A stretch of 64,000 nt of DNA from Bacteroidales bacterium (GCA_017620015.1 JAFZRE010000036.1:1-64000), one strand, 5' to 3'. Shown: positions 1-8,514, numbered from the stretch's first letter. Notes: generated by a model from the letters alone, not told the origin. Program-made: numbers and translations.

Positions 1-1
1 C

Positions 2-235
2 ATAACCGCCCCAGTTACCACGGCAATGTCGCTCTACCCGAATCCCGCCAGCGATATTGTTTCCATCTTCGGTGATGGCTTCGTCAGTGCCACAGTCATC
101 GACATCAGCGGCCGCACCCTTCTCCGCACCACCGCAATGCAGATTGACATCAGCGGTCTCCGCCCCGGCGAGTATGTGGTAAAGGTTGAGAGGATAAACG
201 GAGAAACGGAGGAATTGAAAATGGTGAAGAAATAG
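2..235 (+). CDS. C-terminal end of a T9SS-sorted secreted protein (5' partial)
   Basis: The reading frame is already open at base 2 and ends in TAG at 233-235, so only the last ~77 residues of a longer gene are visible. They form a type A sorting domain of the type IX secretion system: a YPNPAS motif, then short beta-strand segments (VTVIDISGRTLL-like), a GEYVVKV strand and a terminal KMVKK. This domain is recognised at the outer membrane and removed when cargo is exported or anchored. The function of the cargo cannot be told from this fragment. Two hairpins follow the stop, so transcription probably ends here. Confidence 0.85.
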   Translation: MTAPVTTAMSLYPNPASDIVSIFGDGFVSATVIDISGRTLLRTTAMQIDISGLRPGEYVVKVERINGETEELKMVKK

Positions 236-239
236 AATG

Positions 240-299
240 TTTTGTGGTCTATCGTAGGTTTTAGTTTGAAACCATACCCTACGATATATCACCACAAAA
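240..299. terminator. Long inverted repeat after the first gene
   Basis: Two nested arm pairs are visible: TTTTGTGGT with ACCACAAAA, and ATCGTAGG with CCTACGAT, around a loop of about 20 nt. The structure begins five bases after the stop codon and ends in an A-run on the plus strand, so it can act as a terminator or 3' stabilising hairpin in either direction. Confidence 0.6.
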
Positions 300-312
300 A
301 CATACAATAATC

Positions 313-338
313 AAGGACGGTTCAATGCCGTCCTTTTC
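313..338 (+). terminator. Rho-independent terminator
   Basis: AAGGACGG and CCGTCCTT form an 8-bp stem with a 7-nt loop, followed by a short T-rich tract. It is placed to end transcription of the T9SS cargo gene if the longer hairpin at 240-299 is read through. Confidence 0.65.
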
Positions 339-655
339 TATGTTGGAGTGCCCTAAAGGGCAGAAATTGTGCAAATATGTTCCAAATCAAACAAATAAGA
401 TTTGTAAAATTTGTGTAGATTTGTTGAATTTCTCGCGTAGCGACTGGGAAAATCACCATTCTCGCGAAGCGACTAAAAAAGGCTGACAGGCTAACGGACG
501 AAAAGGCTAAAAGAAAAAAAAGAAAGGAAAGGAGATTTAACATTTTATAAATCTAAATTGTACAGACGCAAAATTTTGCGTCTCAACAGAAATCATTGAA
601 CTTTAAACATTAAATAACCGTCGATGTGATTGTGAGCAAAATTATTTGCTATATT
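339..655. other. Gene-free stretch with small palindromes
   Basis: No credible gene is seen. The stretch has two near-copies of a TCTCGCGNAGCGACT motif (about 431 and 461) and a perfect 20-bp palindrome at 564-583 that recurs at 1457-1476. The short reverse-strand ORF at 322-543 is low in complexity and lacks a start context, so it is not called. Confidence 0.5.
564..583. repeat. 20-bp perfect palindrome, copy 1
   Basis: AGACGCAAAATTTTGCGTCT reads the same on both strands. The flanks (GTAC before, CAACAGAAA after) are also shared with the second copy at 1457-1476, so this is a dispersed intergenic repeat of about 33 bp rather than a chance palindrome. Confidence 0.8.
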
Positions 656-687
656 TTTGGCATTTAACAGAATTTGCCCTATTTTTG
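656..687 (+). promoter_or_regulatory. Bacteroidota-type promoter for the PIN TA pair
   Basis: TTG at 657-659 (within TTTTGG), a 20-bp spacer and TATTTTTG at 680-687 match the Bacteroidota -33/-7 consensus. The start codon of the antitoxin gene lies 18 bases downstream. Confidence 0.6.
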
Positions 688-704
688 TCCTAAAATAATG
701 AGTT

Positions 705-929
705 ATGCAAACACGGATTTTAAACGAGGCGCAAATGCATATATTGCAGATGTTTTCATTCTGTAAAACCAAGAGCGATTTGAAACGGTTGCAGGAGGTG
801 CTTGCCGATTATTATGAAAACGAAGCACAAAGGCAACTCGATTTGCTTTGGGAATCTGGTAAAATGTCGCAGGAAAAACTTGATATGTTGCAAAAGGCAG
901 ACCTTCATAAGTTGATTGAAAAGAAGTGA
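705..929 (+). CDS. Probable antitoxin partner of the PIN toxin
   Basis: A 74-residue, mostly helical and charged protein (ILNEAQMHILQMFSF near the start, then KSDLKRLQEVLADYYENEA). Small proteins of this kind are typically encoded directly ahead of PIN-domain toxins in Bacteroidota. The stop codon overlaps the next ATG by one base (TGATG), so the two are translationally coupled, as usual for antitoxin-toxin pairs. No HTH or AbrB-like DNA-binding motif is evident, so autoregulation cannot be argued from sequence. The antitoxin role is inferred from size, order and coupling. Confidence 0.65.
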   Translation: MQTRILNEAQMHILQMFSFCKTKSDLKRLQEVLADYYENEAQRQLDLLWESGKMSQEKLDMLQKADLHKLIEKK

Positions 930-1345
930 TGGAAAACATTGTGCTTGATACAAATAGCCTTGTAGTATCGGTGTCAAGAAAATCAAGGAACTATATAATA
1001 TGGAAAAAGTTCATAGATGGAGAATATGTACTTTGTGTAACTACAGAAATATTAGAAGAATACAGTGAGATATTGTCGGCTGTTACAACACCGGAAATTT
1101 CCAATAACATCATAATGGCGATATTGAATCGCCCCAATACGCGACGGATTGAAACTTATTATAACTTTCATCTTATAGAAGAAGACCCTGATGATAATAA
1201 ATTTGTGGATTGTGCAATATCAGCAAACGCAAGGTTTATTGTTACAGACGACAGGCATTATAAAGTTTTGGAGAAGATTGATTTCCCGAAAGTTCCTTGC
1301 ATTAGCATTGATGAGTTCGCTGATTTGTTAAGAAATTTGCAGTAA
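929..1345 (+). CDS. PIN-domain toxin (putative ribonuclease, COG1569-like)
   Basis: A 138-residue protein with a full-length PIN fold signature: VLDTNSLV with Asp7 at the N-terminus, an acidic EILEEYSEIL segment, DDNKFVDCAI in the middle and IVTDDRHY near the end. These supply the acidic residues that bind Mg2+ in PIN ribonucleases. The ATG at 929 is preferred over an in-frame GTG at 926 because it overlaps the antitoxin stop by one base. As a VapC-like toxin it would cleave cellular RNA when freed from its partner; the exact RNA target is unknown. Confidence 0.8.
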   Translation: MENIVLDTNSLVVSVSRKSRNYIIWKKFIDGEYVLCVTTEILEEYSEILSAVTTPEISNNIIMAILNRPNTRRIETYYNFHLIEEDPDDNKFVDCAISANARFIVTDDRHYKVLEKIDFPKVPCISIDEFADLLRNLQ

Positions 1346-1608
1346 CACAAAAAAGTAAGAGACACTAGTTAGTATTCGTTTCCCTTGTTGATAATATGAA
1401 GAACAGGCTGGAAGAGAAAGGAAAGAAGAAAACAAAGGACAATAACAATTCTGTAAAGACGCAAAATTTTGCGTCTCAACAGAAACGGCGAAGCCCTCAA
1501 CGAAGCCAAACTCAGAAACGGCGCAGCCATTGAACGGCGTCAGCCCTCAACAATATTTCCCCTTAATTTCCGTTATTTCAGCAGATTTTTTTATTAAAAA
1601 ATAAATTA
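1346..1608. other. Gene-free stretch with dispersed repeats
   Basis: Holds the second 20-bp palindrome (1457-1476) and then several modules of the form AACGGCG-n-AGCC (about 1484-1550), each able to fold into a tiny GGC/GCC hairpin. The same module type recurs at 63190-63350. No open reading frame of note. Confidence 0.55.
1457..1476. repeat. 20-bp perfect palindrome, copy 2
   Basis: Identical to the copy at 564-583, and it shares CAACAGAAA on its right side with that copy. Confidence 0.8.
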
Positions 1609-1636
1609 TTGCGAATAACTATTTTACTTATCTTTG
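1609..1636 (+). promoter_or_regulatory. Promoter of the bamD operon
   Basis: TTG at 1609-1611 and TATCTTTG at 1629-1636 with a 17-bp spacer. The bamD ATG at 1641 lies only four bases after the -7 box, so the transcript would have essentially no 5' leader. Confidence 0.6.
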
Positions 1637-1640
1637 CAAG

Positions 1641-2462
1641 ATGTTTAATTGGAAAGGTATATATTGTTTTTTAGTAGGTCTAATCGCTTTGTTTTCTGTG
1701 TCTTGTGGTGAATATTCCAAGATAATGAAAAGTGCCGACAGCGATATGAAATACAAGAAAGTCTTCGAATACTACGAAGCCGAGGACTATTATAAGGCTC
1801 TCGGACTCATCGAGGACATAAGGGCTGTCTATAAGGGAACCGACAAGTACGAGACGCTCTGCTTCTACAATGCCTACTGCAACTACCACCAGAAGGAGTA
1901 CTCGCTGGCAGGCTATCTTTTCAAGGAATATGCACGGCTTTATTCCAATACCGAGCGCACAGAGGAAGCCGAATATATGGCGGCATATTGCTACTACTTG
2001 ATTTCACCGAGCGTTTCGCTTGAGCAGACATATACCGAATTGGGACTTAAGGAATTGCAGGCTTTCTTGGATAAGTATCCCGAATCAAAGTACCGCGAAC
2101 AGGTGGAAGGTTACATCAAGGATTTGGATTTCAAGCTCGAGACAAAAGCCTACAACAATGCAATGCTCTATTACAAGATAAGCGACTACAAGGCTGCGAT
2201 AGTTGCTCTGCGCAATATGCTCTACGACTATCCGACGACAACCTACCGCGAAGAAATTATGTTCACGATGGTAAAGGCTTCGTACATCCTTGCTACAAAG
2301 AGCGTTGAGAGCAAAAAACTCGAACGTCACAAAAACACCGTGCAGGCCTATTACGCCTTTGTGGACAAATTCCCGAACTCAAAGAAACTAAAGGAAGCGG
2401 AAAGATATTTTACAAATTCACATAATTATATAGAAAAAAGAGATGGATTACAAAAAGACTAA
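1641..2462 (+). CDS. bamD: Outer membrane protein assembly factor BamD
   Basis: A 273-residue lipoprotein that forms part of the BAM complex, which inserts beta-barrel proteins into the outer membrane. The N-terminus has a signal peptide ending in a lipobox, SVSC, with Cys22 as the lipidation site. The rest is TPR-like helix pairs (YEAEDYYKALGLIEDI, YHQKEYSLAGYLFKEYARLY, LQAFLDKYPESKYREQVEGYI-type, SDYKAAIVALRNMLYDYP), with the repeated 'F..Y..YP.S.Y..EA' spacing of BamD/ComL proteins. It heads an operon with rpoZ, coaBC, a DUF4835 gene and recN, an arrangement familiar from Bacteroidales. The start codon sits almost on the predicted transcription start. Confidence 0.9.
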   Translation: MFNWKGIYCFLVGLIALFSVSCGEYSKIMKSADSDMKYKKVFEYYEAEDYYKALGLIEDIRAVYKGTDKYETLCFYNAYCNYHQKEYSLAGYLFKEYARLYSNTERTEEAEYMAAYCYYLISPSVSLEQTYTELGLKELQAFLDKYPESKYREQVEGYIKDLDFKLETKAYNNAMLYYKISDYKAAIVALRNMLYDYPTTTYREEIMFTMVKASYILATKSVESKKLERHKNTVQAYYAFVDKFPNSKKLKEAERYFTNSHNYIEKRDGLQKD

Positions 2463-2835
2463 TGCACCGACAAACTGCATCACCCGCGATGTGGTAGAAA
2501 TGGCCGACAAGACCGGAAACGTTTACGAATCGGTAGTCATCTGCTCGAAGATGGCAGACCAGGTTAATGCCGACATCAGGAAGGAACTATACAAGAAACT
2601 CGAAGAATTTTCAAGTTTCAACGACAATCTTGAGGAAATCCACGAGAACCGCGAGCAGATTGAGGTGTCGAAGTATTATGAGAAGCTCCCGAAGCCGACT
2701 AACATCGCAATCGAGGAGTTTATGAACGACAACGTTTACTACACCAACCAGGAAATCAACCTTAAGAAGGCTGAAACTGAGGAAGAACCAGAACCTGTGG
2801 TTGTAGCAGAAGTTAAGGAAGAAAGCGCTGAATAA
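2443..2835 (+). CDS. rpoZ: RNA polymerase omega subunit (Rpb6-like)
   Basis: A 130-residue small RNA polymerase subunit. The N-terminal half has the Rpb6/omega signature (CITRDVVEMADKTGNVYESVVICSKMA), which binds the beta' C-terminus and assists its assembly. The C-terminus is a long acidic tail (KAETEEEPEPVVV...) typical of the Bacteroidota version. The gene overlaps the end of bamD by 20 bases in another frame, which implies coupled translation. Bacteroidota omega is divergent from the proteobacterial one, so the call leans on gene order as well as sequence. Confidence 0.8.
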   Translation: MDYKKTNAPTNCITRDVVEMADKTGNVYESVVICSKMADQVNADIRKELYKKLEEFSSFNDNLEEIHENREQIEVSKYYEKLPKPTNIAIEEFMNDNVYYTNQEINLKKAETEEEPEPVVVAEVKEESAE

Positions 2836-2842
2836 CATCACG

Positions 2843-4042
2843 ATGCTTGGAGGAAAACACATATTGCTTGGCGTTACGGGAAGTATAGCGGCATACAAGG
2901 CTGCGAACATCGTCCGTATGCTTGTTACGCAGGGCGCTGAAGTCAAGATTGTGATGACTCCGCTAGCAAAGCAGTTTATTACTCCGCTGACACTTGCAAC
3001 GTTGGCGAAGAATCCGATTTACGTCGATTTCTTCAATCCCGAAAACGGCGAATGGAATTCACACGTGAGCCTCGGAATGTGGGCAGATGCATACTTAATA
3101 GCTCCTGCTACAGCCAACACCATCGGAAAGATGGCAAACGGAATAGCCGACAACCTGCTGCTCACATCTTACCTTTCGGCAAAATGTCCGGTTTTCGTTG
3201 CTCCGGCAATGGACTTGGATATGTTTGCCCATCCTGCAGTGCAGAAAAACATCGAGACGCTGAAGTCGTACGGCGTACATTTTATTGATGCCGAGGACGG
3301 CGAACTGGCTAGCGGACTTGTTGGTAAAGGTCGTCTGGCGGCACCCGAGAAAATTGTCGAAAGTATTGATGCTTTTTTCAACGGACAGATGTCGCTGACG
3401 GGAAAGAAGGTAATGGTAACGGCTGGTCCTACCTACGAAAAGATTGATGCCGTGCGTTTTATCGGCAACTATTCGTCGGGAAAGATGGGTTATGCCATAG
3501 CTGAGGAATTTGCAAGTCGTGGGGCAGAGGTTGTTCTGGTGTCGGGACCTACATCGCTGAATGTCCACAACAGCGCCATAAAGTTGGTTAAGGTTAGCTC
3601 CGCACGCGAAATGTACGAGGCTTGCAACAGCGAATTTCCGCAATGCAACGCCGCCGTGCTTTCGGCAGCTGTGGCCGACTTCACTCCGCAGAACGTTTCG
3701 GATACCAAAATCAAGCGCAAGGACAACAACCTTGAAATCACGCTCAAGCCTACCGACGATATTGCAGCAAGCCTTGGAAAGCAAAAGGGCGCCCGTGTTC
3801 TGGTCGGTTTCGCCCTTGAGAAGGAAAACGAACTCGAAAACGCCATCGGCAAGCTCGAACGCAAAAACTTTGATTTCATCGTGCTCAACTCGATGAACGA
3901 CAAGGGCGCAGGATTCAACCACGACACCAATAAGATTACAATCATCAACCGTAGCAAGGAAGTGAAAAACTACGACCTGAAGTCAAAAGTTATGGTTGCG
4001 AAGGATATTGTTGATGAGATAGAAAAACTTTTAAAGCCTTGA
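2843..4042 (+). CDS. coaBC: Bifunctional phosphopantothenoylcysteine synthetase/decarboxylase CoaBC
   Basis: A 399-residue fusion enzyme for two steps of coenzyme A synthesis: CTP-dependent joining of 4'-phosphopantothenate to cysteine (CoaB half, C-terminal) and FMN-dependent decarboxylation (CoaC half, N-terminal). The CoaC half shows GVTGSIAAYKA at residues 10-20, the conserved His in WNSHVSLGMWAD, PATANTIGKMANGIADNLL and APAMDLDMF, which occupies the place of the usual PAMNxxM substrate loop. The CoaB half shows VTAGPTYEKIDAVRFI, NYSSGKMG, SAAVADF and the KIKRKD lysine region. Length is normal. It starts seven bases after rpoZ and overlaps the ORF leading into the next gene, so it is cotranscribed. 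Confidence 0.95.
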   Translation: MLGGKHILLGVTGSIAAYKAANIVRMLVTQGAEVKIVMTPLAKQFITPLTLATLAKNPIYVDFFNPENGEWNSHVSLGMWADAYLIAPATANTIGKMANGIADNLLLTSYLSAKCPVFVAPAMDLDMFAHPAVQKNIETLKSYGVHFIDAEDGELASGLVGKGRLAAPEKIVESIDAFFNGQMSLTGKKVMVTAGPTYEKIDAVRFIGNYSSGKMGYAIAEEFASRGAEVVLVSGPTSLNVHNSAIKLVKVSSAREMYEACNSEFPQCNAAVLSAAVADFTPQNVSDTKIKRKDNNLEITLKPTDDIAASLGKQKGARVLVGFALEKENELENAIGKLERKNFDFIVLNSMNDKGAGFNHDTNKITIINRSKEVKNYDLKSKVMVAKDIVDEIEKLLKP

Positions 4043-4044
4043 TT

Positions 4045-4947
4045 ATGAAAAAGATTGTTTCCATTATCGTCGCAATGCTCGTGGCTGTGGCTGCTATGGC
4101 TCAGGAGTTTGAATGCCAGATTCAGATTTCGCACCAGCAGCTTCAGGGAACCAACTACGAGAAGATTTTTCAGGAGATGCGCAAGGACTTGTACGAGTTC
4201 ATCAACAATACAAAGTGGACCAACAATGTGTTTTCCAAGAATGAGCGTATTGAGTGCAACATTTCCATTACCGTTGAAAAGGAAGTCGCTTCCGACGAGT
4301 ATTCTGGCAAGATACAGGTAACATCGTCGCGACCGGTTTACGGTACTTCGTATATGTCGCCGCTTTTCAACTACCTCGACGACAAGTTCCAGTTCAAGTA
4401 TGTCGAAATGGAACCTATTGAGTTCAATCCCAATGTGTTTACAAGTAATTTGTCGGCGGTGATTGCCTACTACTGCTACATAATGCTTGGTTTGGACTAC
4501 GACAGTTTCGGTTCGCAGGCTGGTACGCAATACTACCAGATGGCAGAAAAGATTGTGCAGAACGCACAGGGCGCACAAGAACCGGGTTGGAAGCAGTACG
4601 AAAGCACAAAGAACCGCTACTGGCTTACCGAAAATCTGCTTAACGACCAGTATTCGGGCTTCCGCGACTTTATGTACACCTACCACCGCCAAGGTCTCGA
4701 CCGCCTTGCCGACAAGCCAAGCGATGCTCGTGCTTCGGTAGAGGAATCGCTCGAAAGCTTGAGGTCGATGCACCGCCGTCGTCCGGGGTCGTTCTTGATG
4801 TCGCTTGTTAGCACCGTCAAGGGTGACGAGATTGTAAATATTTTCTCCGACGGCTTCTCCGACGAGAAGGCGCGCGTTGCCAACCTGATGAAAGAAATCG
4901 ACGCTGCAAACTCAAGCAAGTACGACAAGATAACCCGTTCGGAATAA
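4045..4947 (+). CDS. DUF4835 family secreted protein
   Basis: A 300-residue protein with a clear signal peptide (MKKIVSIIVAMLVAVAAMAQ) and mature part beginning EFECQIQISHQQLQG. Features are NTKWTNNVFSKNERIECNI, an ITVEKEV strand, VYGTSYMSPLFNYLDDKF and YYCYIMLGLDYDSFG, all typical of DUF4835, a family found next to coaBC and recN in Bacteroidota. ATG at 4045 is chosen over a TTG at 4039 because the signal peptide begins there. Its stop overlaps the recN ATG by one base. Likely periplasmic or outer-membrane associated; its biochemical role is not established. Confidence 0.85.
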   Translation: MKKIVSIIVAMLVAVAAMAQEFECQIQISHQQLQGTNYEKIFQEMRKDLYEFINNTKWTNNVFSKNERIECNISITVEKEVASDEYSGKIQVTSSRPVYGTSYMSPLFNYLDDKFQFKYVEMEPIEFNPNVFTSNLSAVIAYYCYIMLGLDYDSFGSQAGTQYYQMAEKIVQNAQGAQEPGWKQYESTKNRYWLTENLLNDQYSGFRDFMYTYHRQGLDRLADKPSDARASVEESLESLRSMHRRRPGSFLMSLVSTVKGDEIVNIFSDGFSDEKARVANLMKEIDAANSSKYDKITRSE

Positions 4948-6605
4948 TGATTAAGAACCTTTCAGTCAGAAATTATATTCTAATTGAAAAACTCGACATT
5001 GACTTCAATTCGGGTTTTTCCGTTATTACTGGCGAGACCGGTTCCGGAAAATCTATGATAATAGGTGCTATTTCGCTACTTCTGGGCAAACGCGCCGACA
5101 CCGATGTGCTTCTCTTTAAGGATAAGAAATGCGTAATTGAAGCCACATTTGACATTAAAAATCTCGGATTGAAGGACTTGTTTGCCGAGAACGAGGTTGA
5201 CTATTCCGACCAGACCATTGTAAGGCGCGAGATTATGCCCGAAGGAAAGTCGCGTGCTTTCGTGAACGATATGCCTGTGACATTGTCTGTGTTAAAGACA
5301 CTTACCGACAATTTTCTAGACTTGCACTCACAACACGAAAACCTTTCGCTCACGACCTTGCCCTACCGTCTGCGCATTGTCGATTCGGCAGCAGGAACAT
5401 TGGCACTTTTCGAGGAATACAAGCAGAAATATGCTGAATACCAATCGGTTGTACAGTTGTTAAAAACTAAAAAGGATGCTCTCGCAAAGGTTCAGAAGGA
5501 CTTAGATTATTATAGGTATCAGGCACTGGAGATTGAAAATGCAAAACTTTCGTCCGACGATGAGCTTGAAGAACTTGAAGCCCGCGCCTCGATGCTCGAA
5601 AATGCCGAGGAGATAAAATCGGCCTTGTACGAGACTACCAACCTGTACGACGGAGGAGAATATTCGGCTTCGTCCTTGCTGAAGCAAATGCGTAGCAACC
5701 TTGCAAAAATCAGCAAGAACTTCAAGCCTGCTCAGGAGCTTGAACAGCGACTAGAATCCTCTATAATAGAACTTTCGGACATCAACGATACCATTTCGCA
5801 GCAGTTGTCGCAGGTAGAAGTAAACCCGCAGCAACTGCAACTCACCAACGAGCGCATCGACTTGCTGATGAGCCTATTGGCAAAGCACCGCGCAGCCGAC
5901 ATAGCCGAACTCAAGCAGAAGTACGAGGAATACAGGGGCTATGTTGACAACAGCGGCAACCTTGAGGACGAAATCGCCGACCTCGAGAAGCAACATTCCG
6001 CCAAGGCGAAGGAAGTGAAAGCCTCTGCCGAGAATCTGAGCAAGAAACGTTCGGCTTCGTTCAAGAAGACGCAGGAATATGTAAACTCTATGCTTCACGA
6101 CTTGGGAATGCCGCACGGAGTGTTTGAGATAGGCAACGAAATCACTGAAGTTTCGCCCAACGGCATCGACAATATTTTCTTCCTTTTCAGTGCCAACAAG
6201 GCAGTAGCAGTGCAGCCTATCGAGAAGGTTGCTTCTGGAGGCGAGCTGTCGCGCCTGATGCTTGCGCTCAAGTCGCTTATGGCTGGCTCGATGAACATTC
6301 CTACCATACTTTTCGACGAGATTGACACTGGCGTTTCGGGCGAAATTGCAGCCCGTATGGGCAAGATTATGCAGCGCATTGCCGAGAATGTGCAGGTGTT
6401 GAGCATCACGCATCTTCCGCAGGTTGCGGCTATGGGCAGCGAGCATTTCAAGGTTTACAAGCACACCGACGACCAGCGCACAATTTCCAGCATCAAGAAA
6501 CTCTCTGCCGACGAGCGCATTACTGAGATTGCCTCAATGATGAGCGGCGAAAAACTAACGCCAGAGGCATTGGAGAATGCAAAGGTGCTGCTAGGGAAGA
6601 ATTGA
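4947..6605 (+). CDS. recN: DNA repair protein RecN
   Basis: A 552-residue SMC-like ATPase that acts in double-strand break repair. The Walker A motif GETGSGKS lies at residues 29-36. A long coiled coil follows (about residues 150-360, rich in E/K/L heptads). The ABC signature SGGELSRLMLALK and Walker B ILFDEIDTGVSG lie in the C-terminal lobe, followed by the ITHLPQVAAMGSEHF switch region. Length matches the family. It overlaps the upstream DUF4835 stop by one base and precedes a short secreted-protein gene by 13 bases, so the operon probably continued into that now-broken gene. Confidence 0.95.
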   Translation: MIKNLSVRNYILIEKLDIDFNSGFSVITGETGSGKSMIIGAISLLLGKRADTDVLLFKDKKCVIEATFDIKNLGLKDLFAENEVDYSDQTIVRREIMPEGKSRAFVNDMPVTLSVLKTLTDNFLDLHSQHENLSLTTLPYRLRIVDSAAGTLALFEEYKQKYAEYQSVVQLLKTKKDALAKVQKDLDYYRYQALEIENAKLSSDDELEELEARASMLENAEEIKSALYETTNLYDGGEYSASSLLKQMRSNLAKISKNFKPAQELEQRLESSIIELSDINDTISQQLSQVEVNPQQLQLTNERIDLLMSLLAKHRAADIAELKQKYEEYRGYVDNSGNLEDEIADLEKQHSAKAKEVKASAENLSKKRSASFKKTQEYVNSMLHDLGMPHGVFEIGNEITEVSPNGIDNIFFLFSANKAVAVQPIEKVASGGELSRLMLALKSLMAGSMNIPTILFDEIDTGVSGEIAARMGKIMQRIAENVQVLSITHLPQVAAMGSEHFKVYKHTDDQRTISSIKKLSADERITEIASMMSGEKLTPEALENAKVLLGKN

Positions 6606-6618
6606 CAATTGGTTTGAT

Positions 6619-6846
6619 ATGAGAGGGATACTAAAAATATTCATTTTTGCAATTGCGATGCTTTTGCCTTGTAAGGTGGCGGGGCAAGACAGTGGACTCT
6701 CAAATATTGGCAAAATTAGTGGATATGTTTTTGATTCAATAAATAATGAGCCGATACCTTTTGCCGCAGTAAGATTAGGAAACATCAACAAGACTACAAA
6801 TTTTGATGGATATTTTGTTTTCGATAGTATTCCTAAAGGCAATTAA
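6619..6846 (+). pseudogene. 5' half of an interrupted carboxypeptidase-regulatory-like secreted protein
   Basis: Encodes a signal peptide (MRGILKIFIFAIAMLLPCKVAG) and the first strands of a CarboxypepD_reg-like beta-sandwich (GKISGYVFDSINNEPIPFAAVRLGN...TTNFDGYFVFDSIPKGN). It then stops at TAA inside the left attachment site of the mobile element. The domain normally continues with Y-x-L strands, and exactly such a continuation (TLIASFWGYCDCEIEISPDTPY) is found in the same frame after the right attachment site at 19660. The two parts are therefore one gene of about 275 codons split by integration. It was the last gene of the bamD-recN operon. Confidence 0.8.
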
Positions 6847-6855
6847 ACATTAATT
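6841..6855 (+). repeat. attL core of the integrated element
   Basis: AATTAAACATTAATT, identical to 19654-19668. It continues rightward as ATAAT, forming the right arm of an inverted repeat that is completed only when the element ends are joined. Confidence 0.8.
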
Positions 6856-6921
6856 ATAATCTTGATATTGCATATTTTTAAAGTGTTGGTCTTCCGTGCT
6901 TTGCAAAAAAAACGAAAGACG

Positions 6922-8514
6922 ATGGAAAGCAAAAAAAACGCTCGCAGGACACCAAATCTGGACACCAAATCTGGACACGAACAAATCTATGTGTCTGACT
7001 ACCAACTTGCTTTTAATTTACGAGCACGAACAAACGCGGACAAGCCCACAATCATATACGCGGTTGTGAAAGGGAACGGCATAAAGTATCGGATAAACAG
7101 CGGCGTGAAAGTGTACCCATCCCAATGGAATAGGCGAAAACAAATAGCAGTAGAAAGCAACGAACTGTCTGCCCTTGACAATAGAAATAATGCCATCGCC
7201 AACGAAAGGCTTAAGGATGTTAGGTATAAGTATGACCTTGCCGTTGAACGGGTAAAAGAAAAGCCCGATGGGGTTAAAGAAATTATCCATATCTTTGCCG
7301 AATTAATAGGCTTAGAAAAAACTATGGGAGAAAAAAAGACAAAGAAACAGCCACTATTTACCGCCGTGTTGTGTCAGATTAATATCAATGATGGGACGGT
7401 ACGGGAGAGCACAATACAGTCAAGGGGACAAGCTATTGATTTGTGGAAGGTCTTTTTACAGCGGAATAAGTTGGAAGATGCACCCGAAACGGTCAACCGT
7501 AAAAACTGGATTGGCTTCCTTGACTTCCTTGCCAAAGAGAAACAGAAAGACGGAAAAACTCCCAAGTACAAACAGAAGACCATTGTTCAGAATTTATCCG
7601 TATTAAAAAAATTGTTTCTAATATACAACGGGAACCTAACGGATGACCAAGCCTATAGCATACCGACGGGCGACTTAAAACAACTGGAAGTTGTGAAACT
7701 TACGGCTGAGGAAGAACAATCTAATTATGTTATCATCACAGAATCTGACATTGCTAAACTATACAAAGTGAAACTATCCAATGAGCTCTATCAGACAGCA
7801 AAAGACTTGTTTCTTTTCCAGTGTTGCATTGGTTGTCGTTCGTCTGATTTAGTAAAAATAATCACTGGCGACTATAAAGAACAGGAACACAACGGCACGA
7901 CCTATATTAATTATACATCGAAAAAAACAGACATACAAGCTTTTGTACCAATAGACACGCCGACTGCAATAGCCTTATATAGGTGGATAAAGACTCTTAA
8001 AAAATTCCCTTTTGTTGTCGCTAAGGATGATAGTACAAGGATTCGTGGCACATACAATCTCCACTTAAAAAATGCTTTCCACGAACTCAACTACACAGAA
8101 ACCCGGAAGGTGTATAGTGTTAGCGGGGGCAAAAAAGATTGCGTAGAAAAACCTGTATGGGAAATGATGAGAAGCCATTTCGCTCGACACTCGTTCATAA
8201 CGAATATGTATTATCGTGGATTGTCAGCGGAGCACATCAAAACAATGAGTGGGCACAAAGACACGAAAATGATTGACGACATTTACAAGCAACTCGATGC
8301 AGGCAAGGAAGTCGAAAGACTTGATGAGATATTACAAAAGCACCGCCACGTAGAAACGGGAACGGATTTTACATACAACGACTTGTCGAAAGCCATAGAC
8401 GCGATGGAAGCGATGGAAAGTGTAAAACCACCCAAAGACATTACGTTGGCAGAAGTCAAAGCCCTATCCAAAAACAAGGGGGGCGCAAAAAGTAATAATA
8501 GAAATCAACCCTGA
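6922..8514 (+). CDS. Tyrosine recombinase / integrase
   Basis: A 530-residue phage-integrase family protein that would catalyse integration and excision of this element. The catalytic set is complete: Arg306 in CIGCRSSD, Lys334/335 in TSKKTD, His419-x-x-Arg422 in SHFARHSF, His445 in MSGHKDT and the nucleophile Tyr455 in DIYKQLD. The N-terminal part holds an arm-binding-like beta region (YAVVKGNGIKYRINSGVKVYPSQWN), as in Bacteroides transposon integrases, and a SAM-like core-binding domain around residues 150-250. ATG at 6922 is chosen; the frame is open back to a TTG at 6862, but that stretch does not look coding. It lies 67 bases from attL. Three 13-bp repeats lie within its first codons. 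Confidence 0.9.
   Translation: MESKKNARRTPNLDTKSGHEQIYVSDYQLAFNLRARTNADKPTIIYAVVKGNGIKYRINSGVKVYPSQWNRRKQIAVESNELSALDNRNNAIANERLKDVRYKYDLAVERVKEKPDGVKEIIHIFAELIGLEKTMGEKKTKKQPLFTAVLCQININDGTVRESTIQSRGQAIDLWKVFLQRNKLEDAPETVNRKNWIGFLDFLAKEKQKDGKTPKYKQKTIVQNLSVLKKLFLIYNGNLTDDQAYSIPTGDLKQLEVVKLTAEEEQSNYVIITESDIAKLYKVKLSNELYQTAKDLFLFQCCIGCRSSDLVKIITGDYKEQEHNGTTYINYTSKKTDIQAFVPIDTPTAIALYRWIKTLKKFPFVVAKDDSTRIRGTYNLHLKNAFHELNYTETRKVYSVSGGKKDCVEKPVWEMMRSHFARHSFITNMYYRGLSAEHIKTMSGHKDTKMIDDIYKQLDAGKEVERLDEILQKHRHVETGTDFTYNDLSKAIDAMEAMESVKPPKDITLAEVKALSKNKGGAKSNNRNQP
6947..6981 (+). repeat. Three 13-bp iterated repeats near the left element end
   Basis: GGACACCAA at 6947 and 6960 and GGACACGAA at 6973, each exactly 13 bp apart, inside the 5' end of the integrase gene. 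The same motif at the same spacing and orientation is found inside the right end (19599-19620). Possible arm-type integrase or excisionase binding sites, or iterons. Confidence 0.65.

Noticed and set aside
3095..3922. 275-residue open frame opposite coaBC
   Set aside because: Antisense shadow of a well-recognised gene.
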